DNA of 64,000 bases from Auanema rhodensis (lineage: Eukaryota; Nematoda; Chromadorea; Rhabditida; Rhabditidae). The notes below the pieces were generated by a model. The model did no database searches. It worked only from the letters and a program-made list of their open reading frames with translations, and was not told where the DNA came from. Positions within the stretch are counted from its first letter, which is position 1. The number at the start of each line of letters is the position of its first letter. The stretch covers positions 21,142,001 through 21,206,000 of the forward strand of contig OZ059897.1 of assembly GCA_964057225.1 (NCBI GenBank), in the 5' to 3' direction. Positions 1-10,881 of this stretch are shown here, piece by piece. The translations under genes were made by a program, and so were the position numbers.

Positions 1-4
1 CGAG

Positions 5-26
5 GATATAAGTGTAAACTTATATC
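5..26. other. Hairpin-forming inverted repeat at monomer start
   Basis: 'gatataagt' (5-13) and 'acttatatc' (18-26) are perfect 9-bp arms around a 4-base loop ('gtaa' or 'gtga', depending on the A/G polymorphism at base 16). Present through zones 1-3. In many zone 4 units the second arm is altered ('ctgatatc' or 'cctatatc'), which breaks one pair; see the palindrome at 50329-50342. Confidence 0.8.
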
Positions 27-43
27 AGTTGATATCTCGGTGC

Positions 44-94
44 ATTTTTAAGCTAGCGCAAATCTGATAACACAGATCGACGCAGCTTAAAAAT
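44..94. other. Long imperfect inverted repeat (monomer 1)
   Basis: The outer arms 'atttttaagct' (44-54) and 'agcttaaaaat' (84-94) pair over 11 bases. Inside, 'gcg' (56-58) can pair with 'cgc' (81-83), and 'atctg' (62-66) with 'cagat' (73-77) around a 6-base loop. The segment can therefore fold as a 51-base hairpin with small internal loops. The 360-bp variant improves the inner stem. Zone 4 variants ('ttttcaagct', 'tttgcaagct') weaken the outer stem without a compensating change on the other side. The NheI (52-57) and HhaI (56-59) sites lie in it. Confidence 0.75.
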
Positions 95-150
95 CCGCAT
101 CGAATGCACTATACTACATTGAGAAACGCTTAATACAAAAATTAGTTATG

Positions 151-205
151 ATCGTTTGAAAAATGATGCATTAGTGTATGTTGAGTTTCCATGTACACTC
201 AACAT
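151..205 (+). other. Near-invariant monomer core (shown in monomer 1)
   Basis: Monomer bases 151-205 begin 'atcgtttgaaaaatgatgc' and end 'gtacactcaacat'. Across 182 units I found only three substitutions here: C to T at base 190 in monomer 85 (about 29692), and C to T at base 203 in monomers 103 and 123, which are duplicates of each other. Bases 5-30, 45-54, 71-73, 88-101, 120-135 and 248-333 vary repeatedly. The core contains an NsiI site (166-171) and the dyad at 178-205. Constraint from a bound protein or from an RNA or DNA structure is possible; biased conversion is the alternative. Confidence 0.8.
178..205. other. Dyad with 9-bp arms in the core (monomer 1)
   Basis: Arms 'atgttgagt' (178-186) and 'actcaacat' (197-205) are perfectly complementary around a 10-base loop, 'ttccatgtac'. 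A competing stem pairs 'agtgta' (173-178) with 'tacact' (194-199). The dyad is present in essentially every monomer. The common T to G change at base 206 ('acatggc') lies just outside the arm. Monomers 103 and 123 have C203 to T, which leaves a G-T wobble in single-stranded form. It could be a protein-binding dyad or a cruciform or hairpin; no function is shown by sequence alone. Confidence 0.85.
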
Positions 206-226
206 TGCTTCCAAAAACATTTTGAC

Positions 227-291
227 AAAAATTTTTTCGAAAAATTTCAAAATAATTTAGCAAAAAGTAGATGTTTTTAGATTCCTTTTTT
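227..291. other. Spaced A/T tracts, possible bent DNA (monomer 1)
   Basis: Runs of A or T occur at monomer bases 227-231, 232-237, 240-244, 249-252, 262-266, 274-278 and 286-291, with centres roughly 9-14 bp apart. Tracts spaced near the helical repeat are known to curve DNA, and curvature is a recurrent property of satellites. Centre is the palindrome 'tttttcgaaaaa'. The arrangement is seen in the sequence; the curvature is inference. Confidence 0.5.
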
Positions 292-2457
292 CAAAGCAAA
301 GACGATGGACAATGTTATTCAACGAAAAAATTAATTCTTCAGGGTGAAAATCGAGGATATAAGTGTGAACTTATATCAGTTGATATCTCGGTGCATTTTT
401 AAGCTAGCGCAAATCTGATAACACAGATCGACGCAGCTTAAAAATCCGCATCGAATGCATTATACTACATTAAAAAACGCTTAATACAAAAATTAGTTAT
501 GATCGTTTGAAAAATGATGCATTAGTGTATGTTGAGTTTCCATGTACACTCAACATTGCTTCCAAAAACATTTTGACAAAAATTTTTTCGAAAAATTTCA
601 AAATAATTTAGCAAAAAGTAGATGTTTTTAGATTCCTTTTTTCAAAGCAAAGACGATGGACAATGTTATTCAACGAAAAAATTAATTCTTCAGGGTGAAA
701 ATCGAGGATATAAGTGTGAACTTATATCAGTTGATATCTCGGTGCATTTTTAAGCTAGCGCAAATCTGATAACACAGATCGACGCAGCTTAAAAATCCGC
801 ATCGAATGCACTATACTACATTGAGAAAAGCTTAATACAAAAATTAGTTATGATCGTTTGAAAAATGATGCATTAGTGTATGTTGAGTTTCCATGTACAC
901 TCAACATTGCTTCCAAAAACATTTTGACAAAAATTGTTTCGAAAAATTTCAAAATAATTTAGCAAAAACTAGATGTTTTTAGATTCCTTTTTTCAAGGCA
1001 AAGACGATGGACAATGTTATTTAACGAAAAAATTAATTCTTCAGGGTGAAAATCGAGGATATAAGTGTAAACTTATATCAGTTGATATCTCGGTGCATTT
1101 TTAAGCTAGCGCAAATCTGATAACACAGATCGACGCAGCTTAAAAATCCGCATCGAATGCACTATACTACATTGAGAAACGCTTAATACAAAAATTAGTT
1201 ATGATCGTTTGAAAAATGATGCATTAGTGTATGTTGAGTTTCCATGTACACTCAACATTGCTTCCAAAAACATTTTGACAAAAATTTTTTCGAAAAATTT
1301 CAAAATAATTTAGCAAAAAGTAGATGTTTTTAGATTCCTTTTTTCAAAGCAAAGACGATGGACAATGTTATTCAACGAAAAAATTAATTCTTCAGGGTGA
1401 AAATCGAGGATATAAGTGTGAACTTATATCAGTTGATATCTCGGTGCATTTTTAAGCTAGCGCAAATCTGATAACACAGATCGACGCAGCTTAAAAATCC
1501 GCATCGAATGCATTATACTACATTAAAAAACGCTTAATACAAAAATTAGTTATGATCGTTTGAAAAATGATGCATTAGTGTATGTTGAGTTTCCATGTAC
1601 ACTCAACATTGCTTCCAAAAACATTTTGACAAAAATTTTTTCGAAAAATTTCAAAATAATTTAGCAAAAAGTAGATGTTTTTAGATTCCTTTTTTCAAAG
1701 CAAAGACGATGGACAATGTTATTCAACGAAAAAATTAATTCTTCAGGGTGAAAATCGAGGATATAAGTGTGAACTTATATCAGTTGATATCTCGGTGCAT
1801 TTTTAAGCTAGCGCAAATCTGATAACACAGATCGACGCAGCTTGAAAATCCGCATCGAATGCACTATACTACATTGAGAAAAGCTTAATACAAAAATTAG
1901 TTATGATCGTTTGAAAAATGATGCATTAGTGTATGTTGAGTTTCCATGTACACTCAACATTGCTTCCAAAAACATTTTGACAAAAATTGTTTCGAAAAAT
2001 TTCAAAATAATTTAGCAAAAAGTAGATGTTTTTAGATTCCTTTTTTCAAGGCAAAGACGATGGACAATGTTATTTAACGAAAAAATTAATTCTTCAGGGT
2101 GAAAATCGAGGATATAAGTGTAAACTTATATCAGTTGATATCTCGGTGCATTTTTAAGCTAGCGCAAATCTGATAACACAGATCGACGCAGCTTAAAAAT
2201 CCGCATCGAATGCACTATACTACATTGAGAAACGCTTAATACAAAAATTAGTTATGATCGTTTGAAAAATGATGCATTAGTGTATGTTGAGTTTCCATGT
2301 ACACTCAACATTGCTTCCAAAAACATTTTGACAAAAATTTTTTCGAAAAATTTCAAAATAATTTAGCAAAAAGTAGATGTTTTTAGATTCCTTTTTTCAA
2401 AGCAAAGACGATGGACAATGTTATTCAACGAAAAAATTAATTCTTCAGGGTGAAAAT

Positions 2458-5400
2458 CGAGGATATAAGTGTGAACTTATATCAGTTGATATCTCGGTGC
2501 ATTTTTAAGCTAGCGCAAATCTGATAACACAGATCGACGCAGCTTAAAAATCCGCATCGAATGCACTATACTACATTAAAAAACGCTTAATACAAAAATT
2601 AGTTATGATCGTTTGAAAAATGATGCATTAGTGTATGTTGAGTTTCCATGTACACTCAACATTGCTTCCAAAAACATTTTGACAAAAATTTTTTCGAAAA
2701 ATTTCAAAATAATTTAGCAAAAAGTAGATGTTTTTAGATTCCTTTTTTCAAAGCAAAGACGATGGACAATGTTATTCAACGAAAAAATTATATCTTCAGG
2801 GTGAAAATCGAGGATATAAGTGTGAACTTATATCAGTTGATATCTCGGTGCATTTTTAAGCTAGCGCAAATCTGATAACACAGATCGACGCAGCTTAAAA
2901 ATCCGCATCGAATGCACTATACTACATTGAGAAACGCTTAATACAAAAATTAGTTATGATCGTTTGAAAAATGATGCATTAGTGTATGTTGAGTTTCCAT
3001 GTACACTCAACATTGCTTCCAAAAACATTTTGACAAAAATTTTTTCGAAAAATTTCAAGATAATTTAGCAAAAAGTAGATGTTTTTAGATTCCTTTTTTT
3101 AAGGCAAAGACGATGGACAATGTTATTTAACGAAAAAATTAATTCTTCAGGGTGAAAATCGAGGATATAAGTGTAAACTTATATCAGTTGATATCTCGGT
3201 GCATTTTTAAGCTAGCGCAAATCTGATAACACAGATCGACGCAGCTTAAAAATCCGCATCGAATGCACTATACTACATTGAGAAACGCTTAATACAAAAA
3301 TTAGTTATGATCGTTTGAAAAATGATGCATTAGTGTATGTTGAGTTTCCATGTACACTCAACATTGCTTCCAAAAACATTTTGACAAAAATTTTTTCGAA
3401 AAATTTCAAAATAATTTAGCAAAAAGTAGATGTCTTTAGATTCCTTTTTTCAAGGCGAAGACGATGGACAATGTTATTCAACGAAAAAATTAATTCTTCA
3501 GGGTGAAAATCGAGGATATAAGTGTAAACTTATATCAGTTGATATCTCGGTGCATTTTTAAGCTAGCGCAAATCTGATAACACAGATCGACGCAGCTTAA
3601 AAATCCGCATCGAATGCACTATACTACATTAAAAAACGCTTAATACAAAAATTAGTTATGATCGTTTGAAAAATGATGCATTAGTGTATGTTGAGTTTCC
3701 ATGTACACTCAACATTGCTTCCAAAAACATTTTGACAAAAATTTTTTCGAAAAATTTCAAGATAATTTAGCAAAAAGTAGATGTTTTTAGATTCCTTTTT
3801 TCAAGGCAAAGACGATGGACAATGTTATTTAACGAAAAAATTAATTCTTCAGGGTGAAAATCGAGGATATAAGTGTAAACTTATATCAGTTGATATCTCG
3901 GTGCATTTTTAAGCTAGCGCAAATCTGATAACACAGATCGACGCAGCTTAAAAATCCGCATCGAATGCACTATACTACATTGAGAAACGCTTAATACAAA
4001 AATTAGTTATGATCGTTTGAAAAATGATGCATTAGTGTATGTTGAGTTTCCATGTACACTCAACATTGCTTCCAAAAACATTTTGACAAAAATTTTTTCG
4101 AAAAATTTCAAAATAATTTAGCAAAAAGTAGATGTCTTTAGATTCCTTTTTTCAAGGCAAAGACGATGGACAATGTTATTCAACAAAAAAATTAATTCTT
4201 CAGGGTGAAAATCGAGGATATAAGTGTAAACTTATATCAGTTGATATCTCGGTGCATTTTTAAGCTAGCGCAAATCTGATAACACAGATCGACGCAGCTT
4301 AAAAATCCGCATCGAATGCACTATACTACATTGAGAAACGCTTAATACAAAAATTAGTTATGATCGTTTGAAAAATGATGCATTAGTGTATGTTGAGTTT
4401 CCATGTACACTCAACATTGCTTCCAAAAACATTTTGACAAAAATTTTTTCGAAAAATTTCAAGATAATTTAGCAAAAAGTAGATGTTTTTAGATTCCTTT
4501 TTTCAAGGCAAAGACGATGGACAATGTTATTTAACGAAAAAATTAATTCTTCAGGGTGAAAATCGAGGATATAAGTGTAAACTTATATCAGTTGATATCT
4601 CGGTGCATTTTTAAGCTAGCGCAAATCTGATAACACAGATCGACGCAGCTTAAAAATCCGCATCGAATGCACTATACTACATTGAGAAACGCTTAATACA
4701 AAAATTAGTTATGATCGTTTGAAAAATGATGCATTAGTGTATGTTGAGTTTCCATGTACACTCAACATTGCTTCCAAAAACATTTTGACAAAAATTTTTT
4801 CGAAAAATTTCAAAATAATTTAGCAAAAAGTAGATGTCTTTAGATTCCTTTTTTCAAGGCAAAGACGATGGACAATGTTATTCAACAAAAAAATTAATTC
4901 TTCAGGGTGAAAATCGAGGATATAAGTGTAAACTTATATCAGTTGATATCTCGGTGCATTTTTAAGCTAGCGCAAATCTGATAACACAGATCGACGCAGC
5001 TTAAAAATCCGCATCGAATGCACTATACTACATTGAAAAACGCTTAATACAAAAATTAGTTATGATCGTTTGAAAAATGATGCATTAGTGTATGTTGAGT
5101 TTCCATGTACACTCAACATTGCTTCCAAAAACATTTTGACAAAAATTTTTTCGAAAAATTTCAAGATAATTTAGCAAAAAGTAGATGTTTTTAGATTCCT
5201 TTTTTCAAGGCAAAGACGATGGACAATGTTATTTAACGAAAAAATTAATTCTTCAGGGTGAAAATCGAGGATATAAGTGTAAACTTATATCAGTTGATAT
5301 CTCGGTGCATTTTTAAGCTAGCGCAAATCTGATAACACAGATCGACGCAGCTTAAAAATCCGCATCGAATGCACTATACTACATTGAGAAACGCTTAATA

Positions 5401-7020
5401 CAAAAATTAGTTATGATCGTTTGAAAAATGATGCATTAGTGTATGTTGAGTTTCCATGTACACTCAACATTGCTTCCAAAAACATTTTGACAAAAATTTT
5501 TTCGAAAAATTTCAAAATAATTTAGCAAAAAGTAGATGTCTTTAGATTCCTTTTTTCAAGGCAAAGACGATGGACAATGTTATTCAACAAAAAAATTAAT
5601 TCTTCAGGGTGAAAATCGAGGATATAAGTGTAAACTTATATCAGTTGATATCTCGGTGCATTTTTAAGCTAGCGCAAATCTGATAACACAGATCGACGCA
5701 GCTTAAAAATCCGCATCGAATGCACTATACTACATTGAAAAACGCTTAATACAAAAATTAGTTATGATCGTTTGAAAAATGATGCATTAGTGTATGTTGA
5801 GTTTCCATGTACACTCAACATTGCTTCCAAAAACATTTTGACAAAAATTTTTTCGAAAAATTTCGAAATAATTTAGCAAAAAGTAGATGTTTTTAGATTC
5901 CTTTTTTCAAGGCAAAGACGATGGACAATGTTATTCAACGAAAAAATTAATTCTTCAGGGTGAAAATCGAGGATATAAGTGTAAACTTATATCAGTTGAT
6001 ATCTCGGTGCATTTTTAAGCTAGCGCAAATCTGATAACACAGATCGACGCAGCTTAAAAATCCGCATCGAATGCACTATACTACATTGAGAAACGCTTAA
6101 TACAAAAATTAGTTATGATCGTTTGAAAAATGATGCATTAGTGTATGTTGAGTTTCCATGTACACTCAACATTGCTTCCAAAAACATTTTGACAAAAATT
6201 TTTTCGAAAAATTTCAAAATAATTTAGCAAAAAGTAGATGTCTTTAGATTCCTTTTTTCAAGGCAAAGACGATGGACAATGTTATTCAACAAAAAAATTA
6301 ATTCTTCAGGGTGAAAATCGAGGATATAAGTGTAAACTTATATCAGTTGATATCTCGGTGCATTTTTAAGCTAGCGCAAATTTGATAACACAGATCGACG
6401 CAGCTTAAAAATCCGCATCGAATGCACTATACTACATTGAAAAACGATTAATACAAAAATTAGTTATGATCGTTTGAAAAATGATGCATTAGTGTATGTT
6501 GAGTTTCCATGTACACTCAACATTGCTTCCAAAAACATTTTGACAAAAATTTTTTCGAAAAATTTCAAAATAATTTAGCAAAAAGTAGATGTTTTTAGAT
6601 TTCTTTTTTCAAGGCAAAGACGATGGACAATGTTATTCAACGAAAAAATTATTTCTTCAGGGTGAAAATCGAGGATATAAGTGTGAACTTATATCAGTTG
6701 ATATCTCGGTGCATTTTTAAGCTAGCGCAAATCTGATAACACAGATCGACGCAGCTTAAAAATCCGCATCGAATGCACTATACTACATTAAAAAAGGCTT
6801 GATACAAAAATTAGTTATGATCGTTTGAAAAATGATGCATTAGTGTATGTTGAGTTTCCATGTACACTCAACATTGCTTCCAAAAACATTTTGACAAAAA
6901 TTTTTTCGAAAAATTTCAAAATGATTTAGCAAAAAGTAGATGTTTTTAGATTCCATTACTCAAGGCAAAGACGATGAACAATGTTATTCGACGAAAAAAT
7001 TATTTCTTCAGGGTGAAAAT
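2458..7020 (+). repeat. 13-monomer block (copy 1 of 2)
   Basis: Monomers 8-20 (13 x 351 = 4563 bp) recur as the 11 monomers at 7021-10881. Landmarks in order: 'ttatatcttc' (monomer 8), 'ttttttttaaggc' with 'caagataa' (9), 'caaggcgaag' (10), three dimers (11-16), 'cgaaataa' (17), a 'gtcttt' unit (18), 'aatttgat' plus 'gaaaaacgatt' (19), and 'aaaaaaggcttga' with 'ccattactc' (20). The internal dimers at 3511-5616 pair a 'caagataa/tttaacg' unit with a 'gtcttt/ttcaaca' unit, and they explain the length difference from copy 2. Confidence 0.9.
3511..5616 (+). repeat. Dimer sub-repeat, 702 bp, three copies
   Basis: Monomers 11-12, 13-14 and 15-16 form three consecutive dimers. The first member has 'caagataa' and 'tttaacg'; the second has 'gtcttt' and 'ttcaacaaaa'. 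First members differ slightly at bases 121-125: 'aaaaaacgc' at 3511, 'gagaaacgc' at 4213 and 'gaaaaacgc' at 4915. In the related block at 8074-9477 there are only two copies, so dimer number has changed since the larger block duplicated. Confidence 0.9.
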
Positions 7021-10000
7021 CGAGGATATAAGTGTGAACTTATATCAGTTGATATCTCGGTGCATTTTTAAGCTAGCGCAAATCTGATAACACAGATCGA
7101 CGCAGCTTAAAAATCCGCATCGAATGCACTATACTACATTAAAAAACGCTTAATACAAAAATTAGTTATGATCGTTTGAAAAATGATGCATTAGTGTATG
7201 TTGAGTTTCCATGTACACTCAACATTGCTTCCAAAAACATTTTGACAAAAATTTTTTCGAAAAATTTCAAAATAATTTAGCAAAAAGTAGATGTTTTTAG
7301 ATTCCTTTTTTCAAAGCAAAGACGATGGACAATGTTATTCAACGAAAAAATTATATCTTCAGGGTGAAAATCGAGGATATAAGTGTGAACTTATATCAGT
7401 TGATATCTCGGTGCATTTTTAAGCTAGCGCAAATCTGATAACACAGATCGACGCAGCTTAAAAATCCGCATCGAATGCACTATACTACATTGAGAAACGC
7501 TTAATACAAAAATTAGTTATGATCGTTTGAAAAATGATGCATTAGTGTATGTTGAGTTTCCATGTACACTCAACATTGCTTCCAAAAACATTTTGACAAA
7601 AATTTTTTCGAAAAATTTCAAGATAATTTAGCAAAAAGTAGATGTTTTTAGATTCCTTTTTTTAAGGCAAAGACGATGGACAATGTTATTTAACGAAAAA
7701 ATTAATTCTTCAGGGTGAAAATCGAGGATATAAGTGTAAACTTATATCAGTTGATATCTCGGTGCATTTTTAAGCTAGCGCAAATCTGATAACACAGATC
7801 GACGCAGCTTAAAAATCCGCATCGAATGCACTATACTACATTGAGAAACGCTTAATACAAAAATTAGTTATGATCGTTTGAAAAATGATGCATTAGTGTA
7901 TGTTGAGTTTCCATGTACACTCAACATTGCTTCCAAAAACATTTTGACAAAAATTTTTTCGAAAAATTTCAAAATAATTTAGCAAAAAGTAGATGTCTTT
8001 AGATTCCTTTTTTCAAGGCGAAGACGATGGACAATGTTATTCAACGAAAAAATTAATTCTTCAGGGTGAAAATCGAGGATATAAGTGTAAACTTATATCA
8101 GTTGATATCTCGGTGCATTTTTAAGCTAGCGCAAATCTGATAACACAGATCGACGCAGCTTAAAAATCCGCATCGAATGCACTATACTACATTAAAAAAC
8201 GCTTAATACAAAAATTAGTTATGATCGTTTGAAAAATGATGCATTAGTGTATGTTGAGTTTCCATGTACACTCAACATTGCTTCCAAAAACATTTTGACA
8301 AAAATTTTTTCGAAAAATTTCAAGATAATTTAGCAAAAAGTAGATGTTTTTAGATTCCTTTTTTCAAGGCAAAGACGATGGACAATGTTATTTAACGAAA
8401 AAATTAATTCTTCAGGGTGAAAATCGAGGATATAAGTGTAAACTTATATCAGTTGATATCTCGGTGCATTTTTAAGCTAGCGCAAATCTGATAACACAGA
8501 TCGACGCAGCTTAAAAATCCGCATCGAATGCACTATACTACATTGAGAAACGCTTAATACAAAAATTAGTTATGATCGTTTGAAAAATGATGCATTAGTG
8601 TATGTTGAGTTTCCATGTACACTCAACATTGCTTCCAAAAACATTTTGACAAAAATTTTTTCGAAAAATTTCAAAATAATTTAGCAAAAAGTAGATGTCT
8701 TTAGATTCCTTTTTTCAAGGCAAAGACGATGGACAATGTTATTCAACAAAAAAATTAATTCTTCAGGGTGAAAATCGAGGATATAAGTGTAAACTTATAT
8801 CAGTTGATATCTCGGTGCATTTTTAAGCTAGCGCAAATCTGATAACACAGATCGACGCAGCTTAAAAATCCGCATCGAATGCACTATACTACATTGAGAA
8901 ACGCTTAATACAAAAATTAGTTATGATCGTTTGAAAAATGATGCATTAGTGTATGTTGAGTTTCCATGTACACTCAACATTGCTTCCAAAAACATTTTGA
9001 CAAAAATTTTTTCGAAAAATTTCAAGATAATTTAGCAAAAAGTAGATGTTTTTAGATTCCTTTTTTCAAGGCAAAGACGATGGACAATGTTATTTAACGA
9101 AAAAATTAATTCTTCAGGGTGAAAATCGAGGATATAAGTGTAAACTTATATCAGTTGATATCTCGGTGCATTTTTAAGCTAGCGCAAATCTGATAACACA
9201 GATCGACGCAGCTTAAAAATCCGCATCGAATGCACTATACTACATTGAGAAACGCTTAATACAAAAATTAGTTATGATCGTTTGAAAAATGATGCATTAG
9301 TGTATGTTGAGTTTCCATGTACACTCAACATTGCTTCCAAAAACATTTTGACAAAAATTTTTTCGAAAAATTTCAAAATAATTTAGCAAAAAGTAGATGT
9401 CTTTAGATTCCTTTTTTCAAGGCAAAGACGATGGACAATGTTATTCAACAAAAAAATTAATTCTTCAGGGTGAAAATCGAGGATATAAGTGTAAACTTAT
9501 ATCAGTTGATATCTCGGTGCATTTTTAAGCTAGCGCAAATCTGATAACACAGATCGACGCAGCTTAAAAATCCGCATCGAATGCACTATACTACATTGAA
9601 AAACGCTTAATACAAAAATTAGTTATGATCGTTTGAAAAATGATGCATTAGTGTATGTTGAGTTTCCATGTACACTCAACATTGCTTCCAAAAACATTTT
9701 GACAAAAATTTTTTCGAAAAATTTCGAAATAATTTAGCAAAAAGTAGATGTTTTTAGATTCCTTTTTTCAAGGCAAAGACGATGGACAATGTTATTCAAC
9801 GAAAAAATTAATTCTTCAGGGTGAAAATCGAGGATATAAGTGTAAACTTATATCAGTTGATATCTCGGTGCATTTTTAAGCTAGCGCAAATCTGATAACA
9901 CAGATCGACGCAGCTTAAAAATCCGCATCGAATGCACTATACTACATTGAGAAACGCTTAATACAAAAATTAGTTATGATCGTTTGAAAAATGATGCATT

Positions 10001-10881
10001 AGTGTATGTTGAGTTTCCATGTACACTCAACATTGCTTCCAAAAACATTTTGACAAAAATTTTTTCGAAAAATTTCAAAATAATTTAGCAAAAAGTAGAT
10101 GTCTTTAGATTCCTTTTTTCAAGGCAAAGACGATGGACAATGTTATTCAACAAAAAAATTAATTCTTCAGGGTGAAAATCGAGGATATAAGTGTAAACTT
10201 ATATCAGTTGATATCTCGGTGCATTTTTAAGCTAGCGCAAATTTGATAACACAGATCGACGCAGCTTAAAAATCCGCATCGAATGCACTATACTACATTG
10301 AAAAACGATTAATACAAAAATTAGTTATGATCGTTTGAAAAATGATGCATTAGTGTATGTTGAGTTTCCATGTACACTCAACATTGCTTCCAAAAACATT
10401 TTGACAAAAATTTTTTCGAAAAATTTCAAAATAATTTAGCAAAAAGTAGATGTTTTTAGATTTCTTTTTTCAAGGCAAAGACGATGGACAATGTTATTCA
10501 ACGAAAAAATTATTTCTTCAGGGTGAAAATCGAGGATATAAGTGTGAACTTATATCAGTTGATATCTCGGTGCATTTTTAAGCTAGCGCAAATCTGATAA
10601 CACAGATCGACGCAGCTTAAAAATCCGCATCGAATGCACTATACTACATTAAAAAAGGCTTGATACAAAAATTAGTTATGATCGTTTGAAAAATGATGCA
10701 TTAGTGTATGTTGAGTTTCCATGTACACTCAACATTGCTTCCAAAAACATTTTGACAAAAATTTTTTCGAAAAATTTCAAAATGATTTAGCAAAAAGTAG
10801 ATGTTTTTAGATTCCATTACTCAAGGCAAAGACGATGAACAATGTTATTCGACGAAAAAATTATTTCTTCAGGGTGAAAAT
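7021..10881 (+). repeat. 11-monomer block (copy 2, one dimer shorter)
   Basis: Monomers 21-31 match monomers 8-14 and then 17-20 of the block at 2458-7020, with the same rare markers in the same order: 'ttatatcttc' at the end of monomer 21, 'ttttttttaaggc' in 22, 'caaggcgaag' in 23, 'cgaaataa' in 28, 'aatttgat' and 'gaaaaacgatt' in 30, and 'aaaaaaggcttga' with 'ccattactc' in 31. The dimer at 8074-9477 has two copies instead of three. By eye the copies look almost identical outside that change, which suggests a recent segmental duplication of about 4 kb. Confidence 0.9.

Larger units (their letters stand above)
1..2106 (+). repeat. Trimer higher-order repeat, 1053 bp, two copies
   Basis: Monomers 1-3 (1-1053) recur as monomers 4-6 (1054-2106). 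Member one has 'gagaaacgc'. Member two has 'cattatac' followed by 'aaaaaacgc'. Member three has 'gagaaaagc', 'attgtttcg' and 'tttaacg'. The only differences I saw are in member three: 'aaaaactag' at 964-972 against 'aaaaagtag' in copy two, and 'cttgaaaat' in copy two against 'cttaaaaat'. Monomer 7 (2107) resembles member one, and monomer 8 (2458) resembles member two without the 'cattatac' change, so a decayed third copy begins there. The pattern may continue to the left of the window. Confidence 0.9.
1..10881 (+). repeat. Zone 1: left subfamily zone, 31 monomers of 351 bp
   Basis: Monomers 1-31 are all 351 bp. The zone is marked by two alternating forms. One has 'caagataa' at monomer bases 248-255 and 'tttaacg' at about 318-324. 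The other has 'gtcttt' at 273-278 and usually 'ttcaaca'. Many units carry A at base 16 ('gtgtaaac'), whereas most units to the right carry G. The zone contains a left-edge trimer (1-2106), a long block (2458-7020) and a shortened copy of it (7021-10881). Zone borders are my own, drawn where the dominant variants change; the same forms recur singly in zone 2. Confidence 0.85.

Noticed and set aside
5-13. TATA-like 'gatataagt' as a promoter
   Set aside because: It occurs in nearly every unit as one arm of an inverted repeat, in A+T-rich DNA, with no transcription unit downstream. Not supportable from sequence.
151-260. CENP-B box
   Set aside because: TTCG occurs on both strands of the monomer, but no position has the spaced A and the CGGG needed for the box.
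1-351. Internal half-repeat (two ~175-bp halves)
   Set aside because: Comparing the two halves by eye shows only shared A/T-rich words and no sustained alignment.
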